Shown here piece after piece: positions 26,509-38,300 of a stretch of 64,000 nt of DNA (its first letter is position 1; each line of letters starts with the position of its first letter). The notes under the pieces are model-generated. The model was given only the letters and a program-made list of their open reading frames with translations, did not search any database and was not told the DNA's origin. The stretch covers positions 1,276,599 through 1,340,598 of the forward strand of contig NC_087198.1 of NCBI RefSeq assembly GCF_035594125.1. Direction: 5' to 3'. The translations under genes were made by a program, and so were the position numbers. The DNA is from Scylla paramamosain (taxonomy: Eukaryota > Arthropoda > Malacostraca > Decapoda > Portunidae).

Positions 26509-28183
26509 GGTTTGGTACATAACAGACCGAAAAAAAAGCTAAAATCAACTCTTTTTCATAATGTTCTTTTTTCACACAAATTCCCTGAATTTTTCACAGA
26601 ATTTTAGCATCTCGGTACCTATGAAGATGAATAAAAAAAAATCCTATTTTTCTAATTATTTATTTTTTTTTTCTCTATAAAGAGTGTTATTTGTGGGTTT
26701 TAGCTTTTTGGTACTTAAAGAACTTAAAAACACTCATAATACACGTTTCTCGAAATGTCCTTTCGTTTCCCAAACATAAGATTCTTTGCATGTATTTAAG
26801 CGTTTTTATAGGTAACGTGATCAAAAACACTCAAAATACATGTTTTTGGTAATGTTATTCCGTTTCTAAATAAAGGGTGTTTTACATGCGTTTTAGCGTT
26901 TTGGTATATAAGGAGCTCAAAAACACTTAGAAAAAACACTTGGTAAAAGTTGATTTTATTCCCATGTAATGTGATTGTCCTGCTTTTTAGTGCTTTATTC
27001 CCTATCATGCTAAAAAAAAAAAAAAAAAAACACTTACAAGACACTTTTCTGGTAATGTCATTTTTTTTTCCCACATAACGCTACTTTCACATAAACTTTG
27101 GGGTTTTGGTAACTAAGAATGTGAAAAACACTCAAAATACACGCATTTGGTAGGCTGTTCTGTTTCTCAATTGATAGTGTTTTTCAGGAGTTTCACCATT
27201 TTGGTATCTAAGAAACTTCTTCATATATACGAGTTTTTGCGTTTTTTGTCTTGTGATTCTTCAGAATCTATAAAACACTCATTATACACGTTTCTCGTAA
27301 TGTCCTTTTGTTAACCAATAGAGAGAGCTTTCCATCGATTTTCGCGTTTTTTTGTAAGTAAAAAGCTAAAAAAAAACCTTAAAATATACCTTTTTGGTAA
27401 TCTTATTCAATTTCTTTATATTGGTTGGCTTGCATCCGTTTTAGCGTTTTTCTACGTAAAACACGAAAAAGACACGTTTAAAGTAATTTTGTTTTGGATT
27501 ACCACATAGAATGACTTCAATATTATTTATTGTTTTGATGACTAACATGCTCAAAAACACTAGAAACACCGGTTTCTCGTAAAGTCGTCTGATTTCTCCA
27601 TATAATTGGGTTTGCATGCACTTCATGGTTTGGTACATAACAGTCCGAAAAAAAAAGCTAAAATTAACATTTTTGATAATGTTCTTTTTACACATAGTTT
27701 CCCTGAATTTTGCCAAAATTTTGGCATCTCAGTACCTATGAAGAAGAATAAAAAAAAAAAAATCCTATTTTTTCTTATTTCTTTATTTTTTTTCTTTATA
27801 AAGAGGTTTTAGCTTTTTGGTACTTATGGAACTTAAAAACACCCATAATACACGTTTTTCGTAATGTCCTTTCGTTTCCCAGACATGGGGGTTCTTAGCA
27901 TGTATTTAAGTGTTTTTAGAGGTAACATGATCAAAAACACTCAAAATATATGTTTTTGGTAATGTTAATCTGTTTCTCCATAAAGGGTGTTTTGCATGTG
28001 TTTTAGCGTTTTGGTATATAAGGAGTTAAAAAACACTTAAAGGCAAGTTCTTGGTAAAAGTTGGTTTTATTCCGTTGTAATGTGATTGCCCTTCTTTTTA
28101 GTGCTTTATTGCCTAACTCTCTCAAAAACCCTCAAAAGACACTTTTCTGGTTATATCATTTTTTTTCCACATAAAGCTTGTTT

Positions 28184-28468
28184 TTTATTATTATTATTAA
28201 ACATAACGGAGAAGGCAGAGTGGGACGAGCGCAAGCGCTATAAGTTGCCAGATGACAACCCCCACCCACCTTGACCGTAGAAAGTAGAAAGGAAAAGCAA
28301 TTAGCACAATAGTAGGATGAAATCAGAGCAGGAGAAAATAGGTTAAACAATTATAAAGAACGCCTCAACGAACTGAGAATTAATAAAACTCACAAAAAAA
28401 TTCAACAAAAAAAAATCAACAATTCGGACTTATTTAATATATGTCAGACAACACGAGTAAATGTAGTA
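28184..28468. mobile_element. Unidentified 285 bp non-satellite insert, (TTA)n at one end
   Basis: The right arm departs from the satellite just after GCTTGTTT and returns at AACTAAGAATGTG. The left edge is TTTATTATTATTATTAAAC. Read on the minus strand, the insert would end in an AAT-repeat tail, as many LINE 3' ends and SINEs do. The middle is less A+T rich and includes GACGAGCGCAAGCGC and CAACCCCCACCCACC. A minus-strand open frame (28,156-28,350) crosses it but is not recognisable. About 22 bp of satellite present in the left arm (near 5,800-5,822) is missing, and no clear target-site duplication is visible. It may be a truncated LINE 3' end, a SINE, or captured genomic DNA. Confidence 0.6.
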
Positions 28469-28964
28469 TAACTAAGAATGTGAAAAACACTCAAAATACA
28501 CGCATTTAGTAATGTTATTCTGTTTCTTAATTAAGAGTGTTATTCAGGAGTTTCAGCATTTTGGTATCTAAAAAACTTCTCCATATACACTAGTTTTTGC
28601 GTTTTTTGCTTTGTGGTTCTTGTGAAACTATAAAATACTCATTATACACGTTTCTCGTAATGTCTTTTTGTTTCCCAATATAGAGTGCTTTCCATCTATT
28701 TTCGCGTTTTTTTTTTTTTTTTGTTGGTTACAAGCTCAAAAATACTTAAAATATATCTTTTTGGTAATGTTATTCTATTTCTTTATATTGGTCTGTTTGC
28801 ATCAGTTTTAACGTTTTTTACGTAAAACACTGAAAAGACACGTTTTCAGTAATTTTGTTTTGGATTCCCATATAGAGTGACTTCCATATTATTTATCGTT
28901 TTGGTGCTTAACATGCTGAAAACACTCAAAAGACAGTTTTCTTGTAAAGTCGTTTGATTTCCTC

Positions 28965-29489
28965 GTAGAAAAACGCTGAAACGGATGCAAACCAACGAAT
29001 ATGAAAAAATAGAATAATATTACCAGAAAAGTATATTTTGTGTGTTTTTGAGCTTGTTACATAAAAAAAACGCAAAAATGGATGCAAAGCACTGTATATT
29101 ACGAAAAAAAAAATGGACATAACGAAAAACATATATAATGAGTGTTTTATAGTTTCACCAGAATCACAAGGCAAACAATGCAAAAACTCGTTTGTGTGGA
29201 GAAGTTTCTAAGATACCAAAATGTTGAAACTCATGAATAACACTCTTAATCAACAAACAGAACAACCTTACTAAATGCGTGTATTTTGAGTGTTTTTTTA
29301 CATTCTTAGTTACCACAACCCCAAATTCCATGCGAAACTAACTTTATGTAAGAAAAAAATGACATTACCAGAAATATGTCTTTGAGTGTTTTTGAGCATG
29401 TTAGGCAATAAAGCACTAAAAAGCAGAGCAATCACATTACATGGGAATAAAACCAACTTTTACGAAAAACTTGCCTTTTAGTGTTTTCG
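28965..29489 (-). repeat. Satellite block (-), 0.5 kb
   Basis: Mirror partner of 4,786-5,310, bounded on the left by the private turnover CTCGTAGAAAAACGC and on the right by the recurrent TTTTCGACACGCATTTAGTA junction. Confidence 0.85.
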
Positions 29490-29964
29490 ACACGCATTTA
29501 GTAAGGTTGTTCTGTTTCTCAATTAAAAGTGTTATTCATGAGTTTCAGCATTTTAGTATCTGGGAAGCTTTTCCATATACACGAGTTTTTGCGTTTTTTG
29601 GCTTGTGGTTTTTTTGAAGTATAAAACATTCATTATACACTTTTCTCGCAATGTCCCTTTGTTTCCCAATATAGAGTGTTTTGTATCAATTTTGTGTTTT
29701 TTTGTATGTAACAAGCTCAAAAACACTCAAAATATATATTTTTGGTAATATTTTTCTGCTTCTTGATATTGGTTGGTTTGCATCAGTTTTAGCGTTTTTC
29801 TACGTAAAACACTGAGAAGACAAGTTTTCAGTAATTTTCTTTTAGATTCCCACATAGAGAGAGTTCCTTGTTATTTATCGTTTTGCTGGCTAACATGCTG
29901 AAAAACACTCAAAAGACAGATTTCTGGTAAGGTCTCTTATTTCCTCATATGCGAGGCCTTGCAT
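29490..29964 (+). repeat. Inverted satellite module 4 (475 bp)
   Basis: A full-length copy of the module with M1 to M5 in plus orientation, flanked by minus-oriented satellite. It has no internal deletion and mirrors 4,311-4,785. Confidence 0.85.
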
Positions 29965-32900
29965 GTCTTTTGAGTGTTTTTGAACGTGTTACGCAATAAA
30001 GCACTAAAAGGAAGGGCAATCACATTGCATGGGAATAAAACCAAATTTTACCAAGAACTTGCCTTTAAGTGTTTTTGAGCTCCTTACATACCAAAACGCT
30101 AAAACGCCTGCAAAATACATTTTATGGAGAAACAGAATAATTTTACCAAATACATGTATTTTGAGTGTTTTTGATCATATTATCTATAAAAACACTTAAA
30201 TACATGCAAACAACCTTATGTTTCGGAAACGAAAGGACATCACGAGAAACGTGTATTATGAGTGTTTTTTAAGTTCCTTCAATACCTAAAAGCTAAAACC
30301 CACAAATAACACTCTTTATTTAGAAAAAAATAATAAAAAAAAGGGGATTTTTTTTTTTTTTTTGTTACTCATCCTTATAGGTACCAAAATGCGAAAATTC
30401 TGCCGAAATTCAGGGTATTTATGTGGAAAGAAGAACATTACCAAAAAAGTTAATTATAGGTTTTTTTTCGGATTGTTAAGTACCAAACCCTAAGGTGCAT
30501 GCACAGACACCTATATAGGGAAGTTAAACGACTTTATCAGAAACCTATCTTTTCAGTGTTTTCCAGCTTGTTAGGCACCAACACGATAAATAATATGGAA
30601 GTCAGTCAATATGTGAATCCAAAACAAAATTACTGAAAACGTGTCTTTTCAGTGTTTTACGTAGAAAAACACTAAAGCGGATGCATACCAACCTATATGA
30701 AGAAATAGAATAACATTACTAAAAAGATATATTTTGAGTGTTTTTGAGCTTGTTACCTACAAAAAATGCAAAAATCGATGTAAAGCACTCTATATTAGGA
30801 AAAAAAAGGATTTTACGAGAAACGTGTATAATGAGTGTTTTATAGTTTTAAAACAACCACAAGGCAATAAACACAAAAACTCGTGTATATAGAGAAAATT
30901 CTTACAAACCGAAATGATGAAATGCATGAATAACACTTTTAATCAATAAACAGAACTACCTTTCCATATTGTGTATTTTGAGTGTTTTTCACATTCTTAG
31001 TTACGAAGATGCCAAATTACATGTGAAACTACCTTCATGTGGGAAAAAAAAATGACATTTCCAAAAAAGTTTATTTTTAGTGTTTTTGAGCGTGATATGC
31101 AACAATGCCCTAAAAACCAGAACAATCACATTACATGGGAATAAAACCAACTTTTACGAAGAACTTGCCTTTAAGTGTTTTTTAACTGCTTACATACCAA
31201 ATCTCTAAAACGTATGGAAAACACCCTTTATGGAGAAACACAATAACATTACCAAAAACATGTATTTTGAGTGTTTTTGATCATGTTACCAATAAAAACG
31301 CTTAAATACATGCAAAGAACCCTATTTTTGGGAAATGAAAGGACATTACGAGAAACGTTTATTATGAGTGTTTTTAAGTTCATTAAGTACGAAAAAGCTA
31401 AAAGGATTTTTTTTTTGTTATTCATCTTCATAAGTACCGAGATGCCAAAATTCTGGGAAAATTCAGGACTATTATATGTTAAAACAAAAATTATCAAAAA
31501 AGTAAATTTTAGCTTTTTTTTCGGACTGTTATGTACCAAACCCTAAAGTGCATCCAAAGACTCCTATATGAGGAAATTAAACGACCTTACCAGAAATCTG
31601 CTTTTTGAGTGTTTTTCAGCATGTTAGGCACCAAAACGATAAATAATAAGGAACTCACTCTATATGAGAATCCAAAACAAAATTACTGAAAACGTGTTTT
31701 TTTCTTTCTTTTACGTAGAAAAACGCTAAAACGGATGCAAACCTACCAATATCAAGAAATAGAAAAATATTACCAGAAAGGTATATTTTTTGTGTTTTTG
31801 AGCTTGTTACCTACAAAAAAAACGCGAAAATTGATGCAAAGCACTCTATATTAAAAAACAAAAGGACTTTCCAAGAAAAGTGTATAATGAGTTTTTATAG
31901 TTCAAAAGAACCAAAAGCCTAAAAACACAAAAACTCGTGTATATGGAGAAGGTTCCTAGATACCAAAATGCTGAAACTCATGAATAACACTCTTAATTGA
32001 GAAACAGAACAATCTTACTAAATGCGCGTATTTTGAGTGCTTTTCACATTCTTAGTTACGAAAACCCCAAATTGCATGCGAAACCACCTTTATGTGAGAA
32101 AAAAATGACATTACCAGAAAAGTGTCTTTTAAGTGTTTTTGAGCATGATAGGCAATAAAGCACTAAACAACAGGGCAATCAAATTACATTGGAATAACAC
32201 CAATGCCTTTAAGTGTTTTTAAGGTCCTTATATACCAAACCGCTAAAACGCATTCAAAAACAATCTTTATTGAGAAACAGAACAACATTACCAAAAACAT
32301 GTATTTTTAGTGTTTTTTTTAAATTGTTCCTTAAGTACCAAAAATTTAGAACCCACCAATAACACTCTTTATTTAGAAAATAAAAAATAAAAATATAAAA
32401 AAATAGGAATTTATTTATTTATTTTTTTTTTATATTCATATTCATAGGTACCGCGATGGCAAAATTCTGGGAAAATTCAGGGCAATCATATAATAAAAGA
32501 GTATTATCAAAAAAGTTAATTTCCGTTTTTTTTTTTTTATCGGACTGTTATGTACTTAACCTTAAAGTGCATGCAAAGACTCCTATATGAGGAAATTAAA
32601 CGACCTTACAAGAAATATGTGTTTTGAGTGTTTTTTAGCATGTTAGGCACCAAAACGATAAATAATAAAGAACTCACCCTATATGGGAATCCAATAAAAT
32701 CTACTGAAAACGTGTCTTCTCAGTGTTTTACGTAGAAAAACTATAAAACGGATGCAAAGCAACCAATATCAAGAAATAGAGAAACGTTACTAAAAAGGTA
32801 TATTTTGAGTTTTTTTCAGCATGTTACCTACAAAAAACGCGAAAATTGATGCAAAGCACTCTATATTCGGAAAGAAAAGGACATTGCAAGAAAAGTGTAC

Positions 32901-34610
32901 AATGAGTGTTTTATAGTTCAAAAGAACGTCAAAAAACGCAAAATCTCGTGTATATGGAGAGGTTTCCTAGATACAAAAATGCTAAAACTCATGAATAACA
33001 TTCCTAATTGAGAAACAGAACAGCCTTAATAAATGCATGTATTTTGATTGCTTTTCACATTCTTATCAAAACCCAAAATTGCATGCGAAAATAGATTTGT
33101 GGGAAAAAAAAAAACACTTTACCAGAAAAGTGTCCTTTGAGTGTTTTTGAGCGTGATAGAAAATAAAGCACTAAAAAGGAGGGCAATCACATTACATTGG
33201 AGGAAAACGAATTTTTACGAAGAACTTGCATTTATTTGTTTTTGAGCTCCTTATATAACAAAACAGTAAAACGCATGCAAAACACTCTTTATGGTGAAAC
33301 AGAATGACATTACCAAAAAACATGTATTTTGAGTGTTTTTGATCATGTTACCAATAAAAACGCTTAAATAAATGCAAAGAACATCATTTTTGGGAAACGA
33401 AAGGAGATTACGAGAAATGAGTATTATGAATGTTTTTTAAGTTCATTAATTACCAAAAAGCTAAAATAAACACAAATAACACTCTTTATTGAGAAACAAT
33501 AAATAAGTGAAAAAAAAAATACAATATTTTTTTTCTTTCTTATTCATCTTCACAGGTACCGAAATGCCAAAACTCCGGCAAATTTCAGGAAATTATATGA
33601 AATAAGAACATTATCAAAAAAGTTAAATTTACCTTTTTTTTTCGAACTGTTATGTACCAAACCCCTAAAGTGCATGCAAAGCCACCTATATGTGGAAATT
33701 AAACGTGTTTGCCAGGAAACTGTCTTATGAGTGTTTTTCAGCATGTTAGGAACCAACATGATAAAACCCAAGGAAGTCAATCTATATGGGAATCCAAAAC
33801 AAAATTACTGAAAAACGTGTCTTTTTCGGTGTTTTACGTACAAAACGCTAAAACGGAGGCAAACTAATCAAAATGAAGAAATAGAATAACATTAACAAAA
33901 AGGTATATTTTGAGTGTTTTTGAAATTGTTACCTACAAAAAACGCGAAAATGAATAGAAAGCACTCTATATTGGGAAGCAAAAGGCATCAAAAAGCATGT
34001 TAGGCACTGAAACGATAAATAATATGAAAGTCACTCTATATGGAAATCCAAAAGAAAATTATTGGAAACGTGTCTTTTAGAAGATTTACGTAGAAAAACG
34101 CTAAAACGGAGGCAAACCAACCAATATGAAGGAATAGAATAACATTAACAAAAAAGTATATTTTGTGTGTTGTTGAGCTTGTTACATAAAGAGAAACCCG
34201 AAAATGGATGCAAAGCACTCTACATAAGGAAAAAAAAAGGACATAATGATAAACGCGTATAATGAGTGTTTTATAGTTCACCAGAATCACAAGGCAAAAA
34301 ACGCAAAAATTCGACTGTATGGAGAAGTTTCTAAGATACCAAAATACTGAAACTCATGAAACTCTTAATCAAGAAACAGAACAACCTTACTAAATTTGTG
34401 TATTTTGAGTGTTTTTTTTACTTTCTTAGTTACCAAAACCCGAAATTCCATGCGAAACTAGCTTTATGTGGGAAAAAAATGAAATTACCAGAAAAGTGTC
34501 TTTCAGTGTTTTTGAGTGTGTTAGGGAATAAAGCACTAAAAAGCAGGGCAATCATATTACATGGGAATAAAACCAACTTTTACGAATAACTTGCCTTTTA
34601 GTGTTTTTGA
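29965..34610 (-). repeat. Satellite HOR block (-), 4.6 kb, composite
   Basis: Two segments of different origin joined near 31,400. Up to about 31,400 the sequence mirrors the left arm (about 2,885-4,310). From AAAGGATTTTTTTTTTGTTATTC onward it is a direct copy of about 9,600-13,956, sharing the unusual GGACTATTATATGTTAAAAC. The copy lacks part of a unit near 32,318 and one whole HOR unit (the equivalent of about 11,950-13,010) near 33,690. Confidence 0.85.
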
Positions 34611-37600
34611 CACGTATTTAGTAAGTTTGCTCTGTTTCTCAATTAAGAGTGTTATTCATGAGTTTCAGCATTTACACGAGTTTTTGCGTTTTTTGCCGTG
34701 TGGATTTTTTGAATTATAAAACATTCATTTTACATTTTTCTCGCAATGTTTTCTACGTAAAACACTGAGAAGACACGTTTTCAGTAATTTTCTTTTGGAT
34801 TCCCACATAGATTGAGTTCCTTATTATTTATCGTTTTGGTGCCTAATATGCTGAAAAACACTCAAAAGACAGATTTCTGGTAACGTCTTTAATTTCCTCA
34901 TATGGGAGACTCTGCATGTCTTTTCAGTGTTTTTGAGCGTGTTACGCAATAAAGCACTAAAAGGAAGGGCAATCACATTACATGGGAATAAAACCAAATT
35001 TTACCAAGAACTGGCCTTTAAATGTTTTTGAGCTCCTTACATACCAAAACGCTAAAACGCATGCAAAATACATTTTATGGAGAAATAGAATAACATTACC
35101 AAATACATGTATTTTGAGTGTTTTTGATCATGATATCTAAAAATAATGCTTAAATACATGCAAAGAACCTTATGTTTGGGAAACAAAAGAACATTACGAG
35201 AAACGTGTATTATGAGTGATTTTTAAATTCCTTCAGTACCGAAAAAGCTAAAACCCACTAATAACACTCTTTAGAAAAAATAAATAAATAAATAAAAAAA
35301 AATGAAAATTTTGTTTTTTGTTTTTCATCTTCATAGGTACCGAATTGCCAAAATTCTGGCAAAATTCAGGGAATTTACGGGAAAAAAAAGAACTTTATCA
35401 TGAAAGTTAATTATAGCTTTTTTTTTTCTGATTGTTATGTACCAAAACCTAAAGTGCATGCAAAGCCACCTATGTAGGGAAGTTAAACGACTTTACCAGA
35501 AACCTGTCTTTTCAATGTTTTTCAGCATGTTAGGCACCAATACGATAAATAATATAAAAATCAGTCAATATGTGAATCCAAAACAAAATTACTGAAAACG
35601 TGTCTTTTCAGTGTTTAACGTAGAAAAGCGCTAAAGCGGATACAAACCATCCGATATGAAGAAATAGAATAACATTACCAAAAAGATATTTTTTGTGTTT
35701 TGAACTTGTTACCTACAAAAAATGCAAAAATGGATGTATAGCACTCTATATTAGGAAACAAAAGGACATTACGAGAAACGTGTATAATGAGTGTTTTATA
35801 CTTTCAAAAGAACCACAAGTCAATAAACGTAAAAACTCGTGTATATAGATAAATTTTTACATACCAAAATGATGAAATGCATGAATAACACTTTTAATCA
35901 ATAAACAGAACTACCTTACCAAATTGTGTATTTTAAGTGTTTTTTCACATTCTTACAAAAATGCTAAATTACATGCGAAAGTAGCCTCATTTGGGAAAAA
36001 AATGACATTACCAGAAAAGTGTCTTTTGAGTGTTTTTGAGCGTGATATGCAACAAAGCACTAAAAAGCAGAACGATCACATTACATGAGAATATAACCAA
36101 TTTGTACGAAAAAATTGCCTTTAAGTGTTTTTTAACCCCGCTGAAACGCATGAAAAACAAACTTTATGGAGAAACAGAATAACATTACCAAAAACATATA
36201 TTTTGAGTGTTTTTGATCATGTTATCTATAAAAACGCTTAAGTACATGCAAAGAACATTATGTTTGGGAAACAAAAGGACATTACGAGAAACGTTTATTA
36301 TGAATGTTTTTATAAGTTCCTTAAGTACCAAAAAGCTAAAACTCACAAATAACACTCTTTATTTAGAAAATAAAAAATAAAAAAAATATAATAAACAGGA
36401 TTTATTTTTTTGTTATTTATCTTCATAGGTACCGAGATGCCAAAATTCTGGGAAAATTAAGGGCAATTATGTGATAAAAGAATATTATCAAAAAAGTTAT
36501 TTTCAGCTTTTTTTTCGGACTGTTATGTACCAAACCCTAAAGTGCATGCAAAGCCTCCAATATTAGGAAATTAAACGACCTTACCAGAAATCTTTGTTTT
36601 GTGTGTTTTTTAGCATGTTAGGCACCAAAAGGATAAATAATAAGGATCTTACTCTATATGGGAATCCAAAACAAAGTTACTAAAAACGTTTGTTCTCAGT
36701 GTTTTACGTAGAAAAACGTTAAAACGGTTGCAAACTAACCAATATCAAGAAATAGAAAAACGGAAAATTGATGCAAAGTACTCTATATTGGGAAACAAAA
36801 GGACATTGCAAGAAAAGTGTATAATGAGAGTTTTATAGTTCAAAAGAACCACAAAGCAAACAACGCAAAAACTCGTGTATATGGAGAGATTTCTTAGATA
36901 CCAAAATGCTGAAACTCATGAATAACACAATTAATTGAGAAACAGAACAACCTTACTAAATGCGTGTATTTTGAGTGCTTTTCACACTCTTAGTTACCAA
37001 AAACCCCAAATTACATGCGAAAATAATTTTGTGGGGAAAAAAATGACTTTACCAGAAAAGTATCTTTTGAATGTTTTTCAACGTGATAGGTAATAAAGTA
37101 CTCAAAAGCAGGACAATCACATTATATTGGAATAAAACCATTTTTTACCAAGCACTTGCCTTTAAGTGTTCTTGAGCTCCTTTTATACAAAACTGCTAAA
37201 ACGCTTGCAAAACACACTTTATGAAGAAACAGAATAACATTTCCAAAACCTTGCATTTTGAGTGTTTTTGATCACGTTATCTATAAAAACGCCTAAATAC
37301 ATGCAAAGAACCTTATGTTTGGGAAACGAAAGGATATTACGAGAAACGTGTATTATGAGTGTTTTTAATAACCTTAAGTACCAAAAAGGTAAATCCCACA
37401 AATAACACTCTTTATTGAGAAAAATAAATAAATAAATAAAAAATAAAAACATAGGATTTTTAATTTTTTTTATTTTTCTTCATAGGTACCAAAATGCCAA
37501 AATTCTGGGAAAATTCAGGGTAATTATATGATAAAAGAATATTACCTAAAACGTTAATTTTAGCTTTTTTATATACCATAGCGTAAAGTGCATGCAAAGC

Positions 37601-38300
37601 CTCCTATATAAGGAAATTAAACCACCTTATCAGAAATCTCTCTTTTGAGTGTTGTTCAGCATGTTAGGCACCAAAACAATAAATAATAAGGATCTAAGTC
37701 TATATAAGAATTCAAAACAAAATTACTGGAAACGTGTCTTCTCAGTGTTTTACGTAGAAAAACGCTAACACGGATGCAAACAAACCAATATAAAGAAATA
37801 GAAAAACATTACCAAAAAGGTATATTTTGAGTTTTTTTTGAGCTTTTTACCTATAAAAAACACGAAAATTGATGCAAAGCACTTTATAATGGGAAAGAAA
37901 ATGACATTGCATGAAAAGTGTATAATGAGTGTTTTATAGTTCAAAAGAACCATAAGGCAAAACATGCAAAAGCTAGTGTATATGAAAAGGTTTCGTAGAT
38001 ACCAAAATGCTGAAACTCATGAACAACACTCTTAATTGAGAAACAGAACAATCTTACTAAATGTGTGTATTTTGAGTGCTTTTTTACATTCTTAGTTACC
38101 AAAACCCCAAATTGCATGCGAAACCAGCTTTATGTTTGTAAAAAATGACATTACCAGAAAAATGTCTTTTGAGTGTCTTTGAACGTGTTAGGCAAAGAAG
38201 CACTGAAAAGCAGGGCAATCACATTACATTGGAATAAAACCAATTATTAATAAGAACTTGCCTTTTAGTGTTTTTGAGCTCCTTATATACCAAAACACTA
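31400..38300 (+). repeat. Direct segmental duplication of about 9,600-19,450
   Basis: The copy runs through the same orientation changes (13,957 with 34,611; 16,462 with 34,918) and the same module deletion. It differs by lacking the RTE element, about one HOR unit near 33,690 and part of a unit near 32,318. It keeps about 0.5 kb that the first copy lost near 18,303-18,360. Confidence 0.8.
34611..34917 (+). repeat. Inverted satellite module 5 (307 bp), RTE-empty
   Basis: Direct paralogue of the module that holds the RTE element. It has the same M2/M3 deletion at 34,743-34,762. The target site (near 34,824-34,840, TTTTGGTGCCTAATATGCTG) is intact. Confidence 0.85.

Larger units (their letters stand above)
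19967..28964 (+). repeat. Satellite HOR block (+), 9 kb
   Basis: About eight plus-oriented units forming most of the right arm; M1 landmarks fall near 20,215, 21,580, 22,690, 23,810, 24,920, 26,030, 27,165 and 28,530. It is the reverse complement of 5,311-13,956, including the M2/M4 deletion junction (near 20,585), the doubled-M1/short-M4 unit (about 24,900-25,345) and the long A/T run near 27,010. It is interrupted by a non-satellite insert at 28,184-28,468 and carries a private hairpin rearrangement at 26,450-26,508. Confidence 0.9.
19619..31400 (-). repeat. Giant inverted duplication, right arm
   Basis: Reverse-complement partner of 2,885-16,505. It includes the mirrored orientation changes at 28,965, 29,490 and 29,964. 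It lacks the RTE element but holds the 285 bp insert at 28,184-28,468. It ends near 31,400, where the sequence jumps into a direct copy of the 9.6 kb region. Confidence 0.85.

Noticed and set aside
28156..28350. Minus-strand ORF of 64 codons over the 28.2 kb insert
   Set aside because: It crosses both satellite and insert, has no recognisable domain and no sign of selection.
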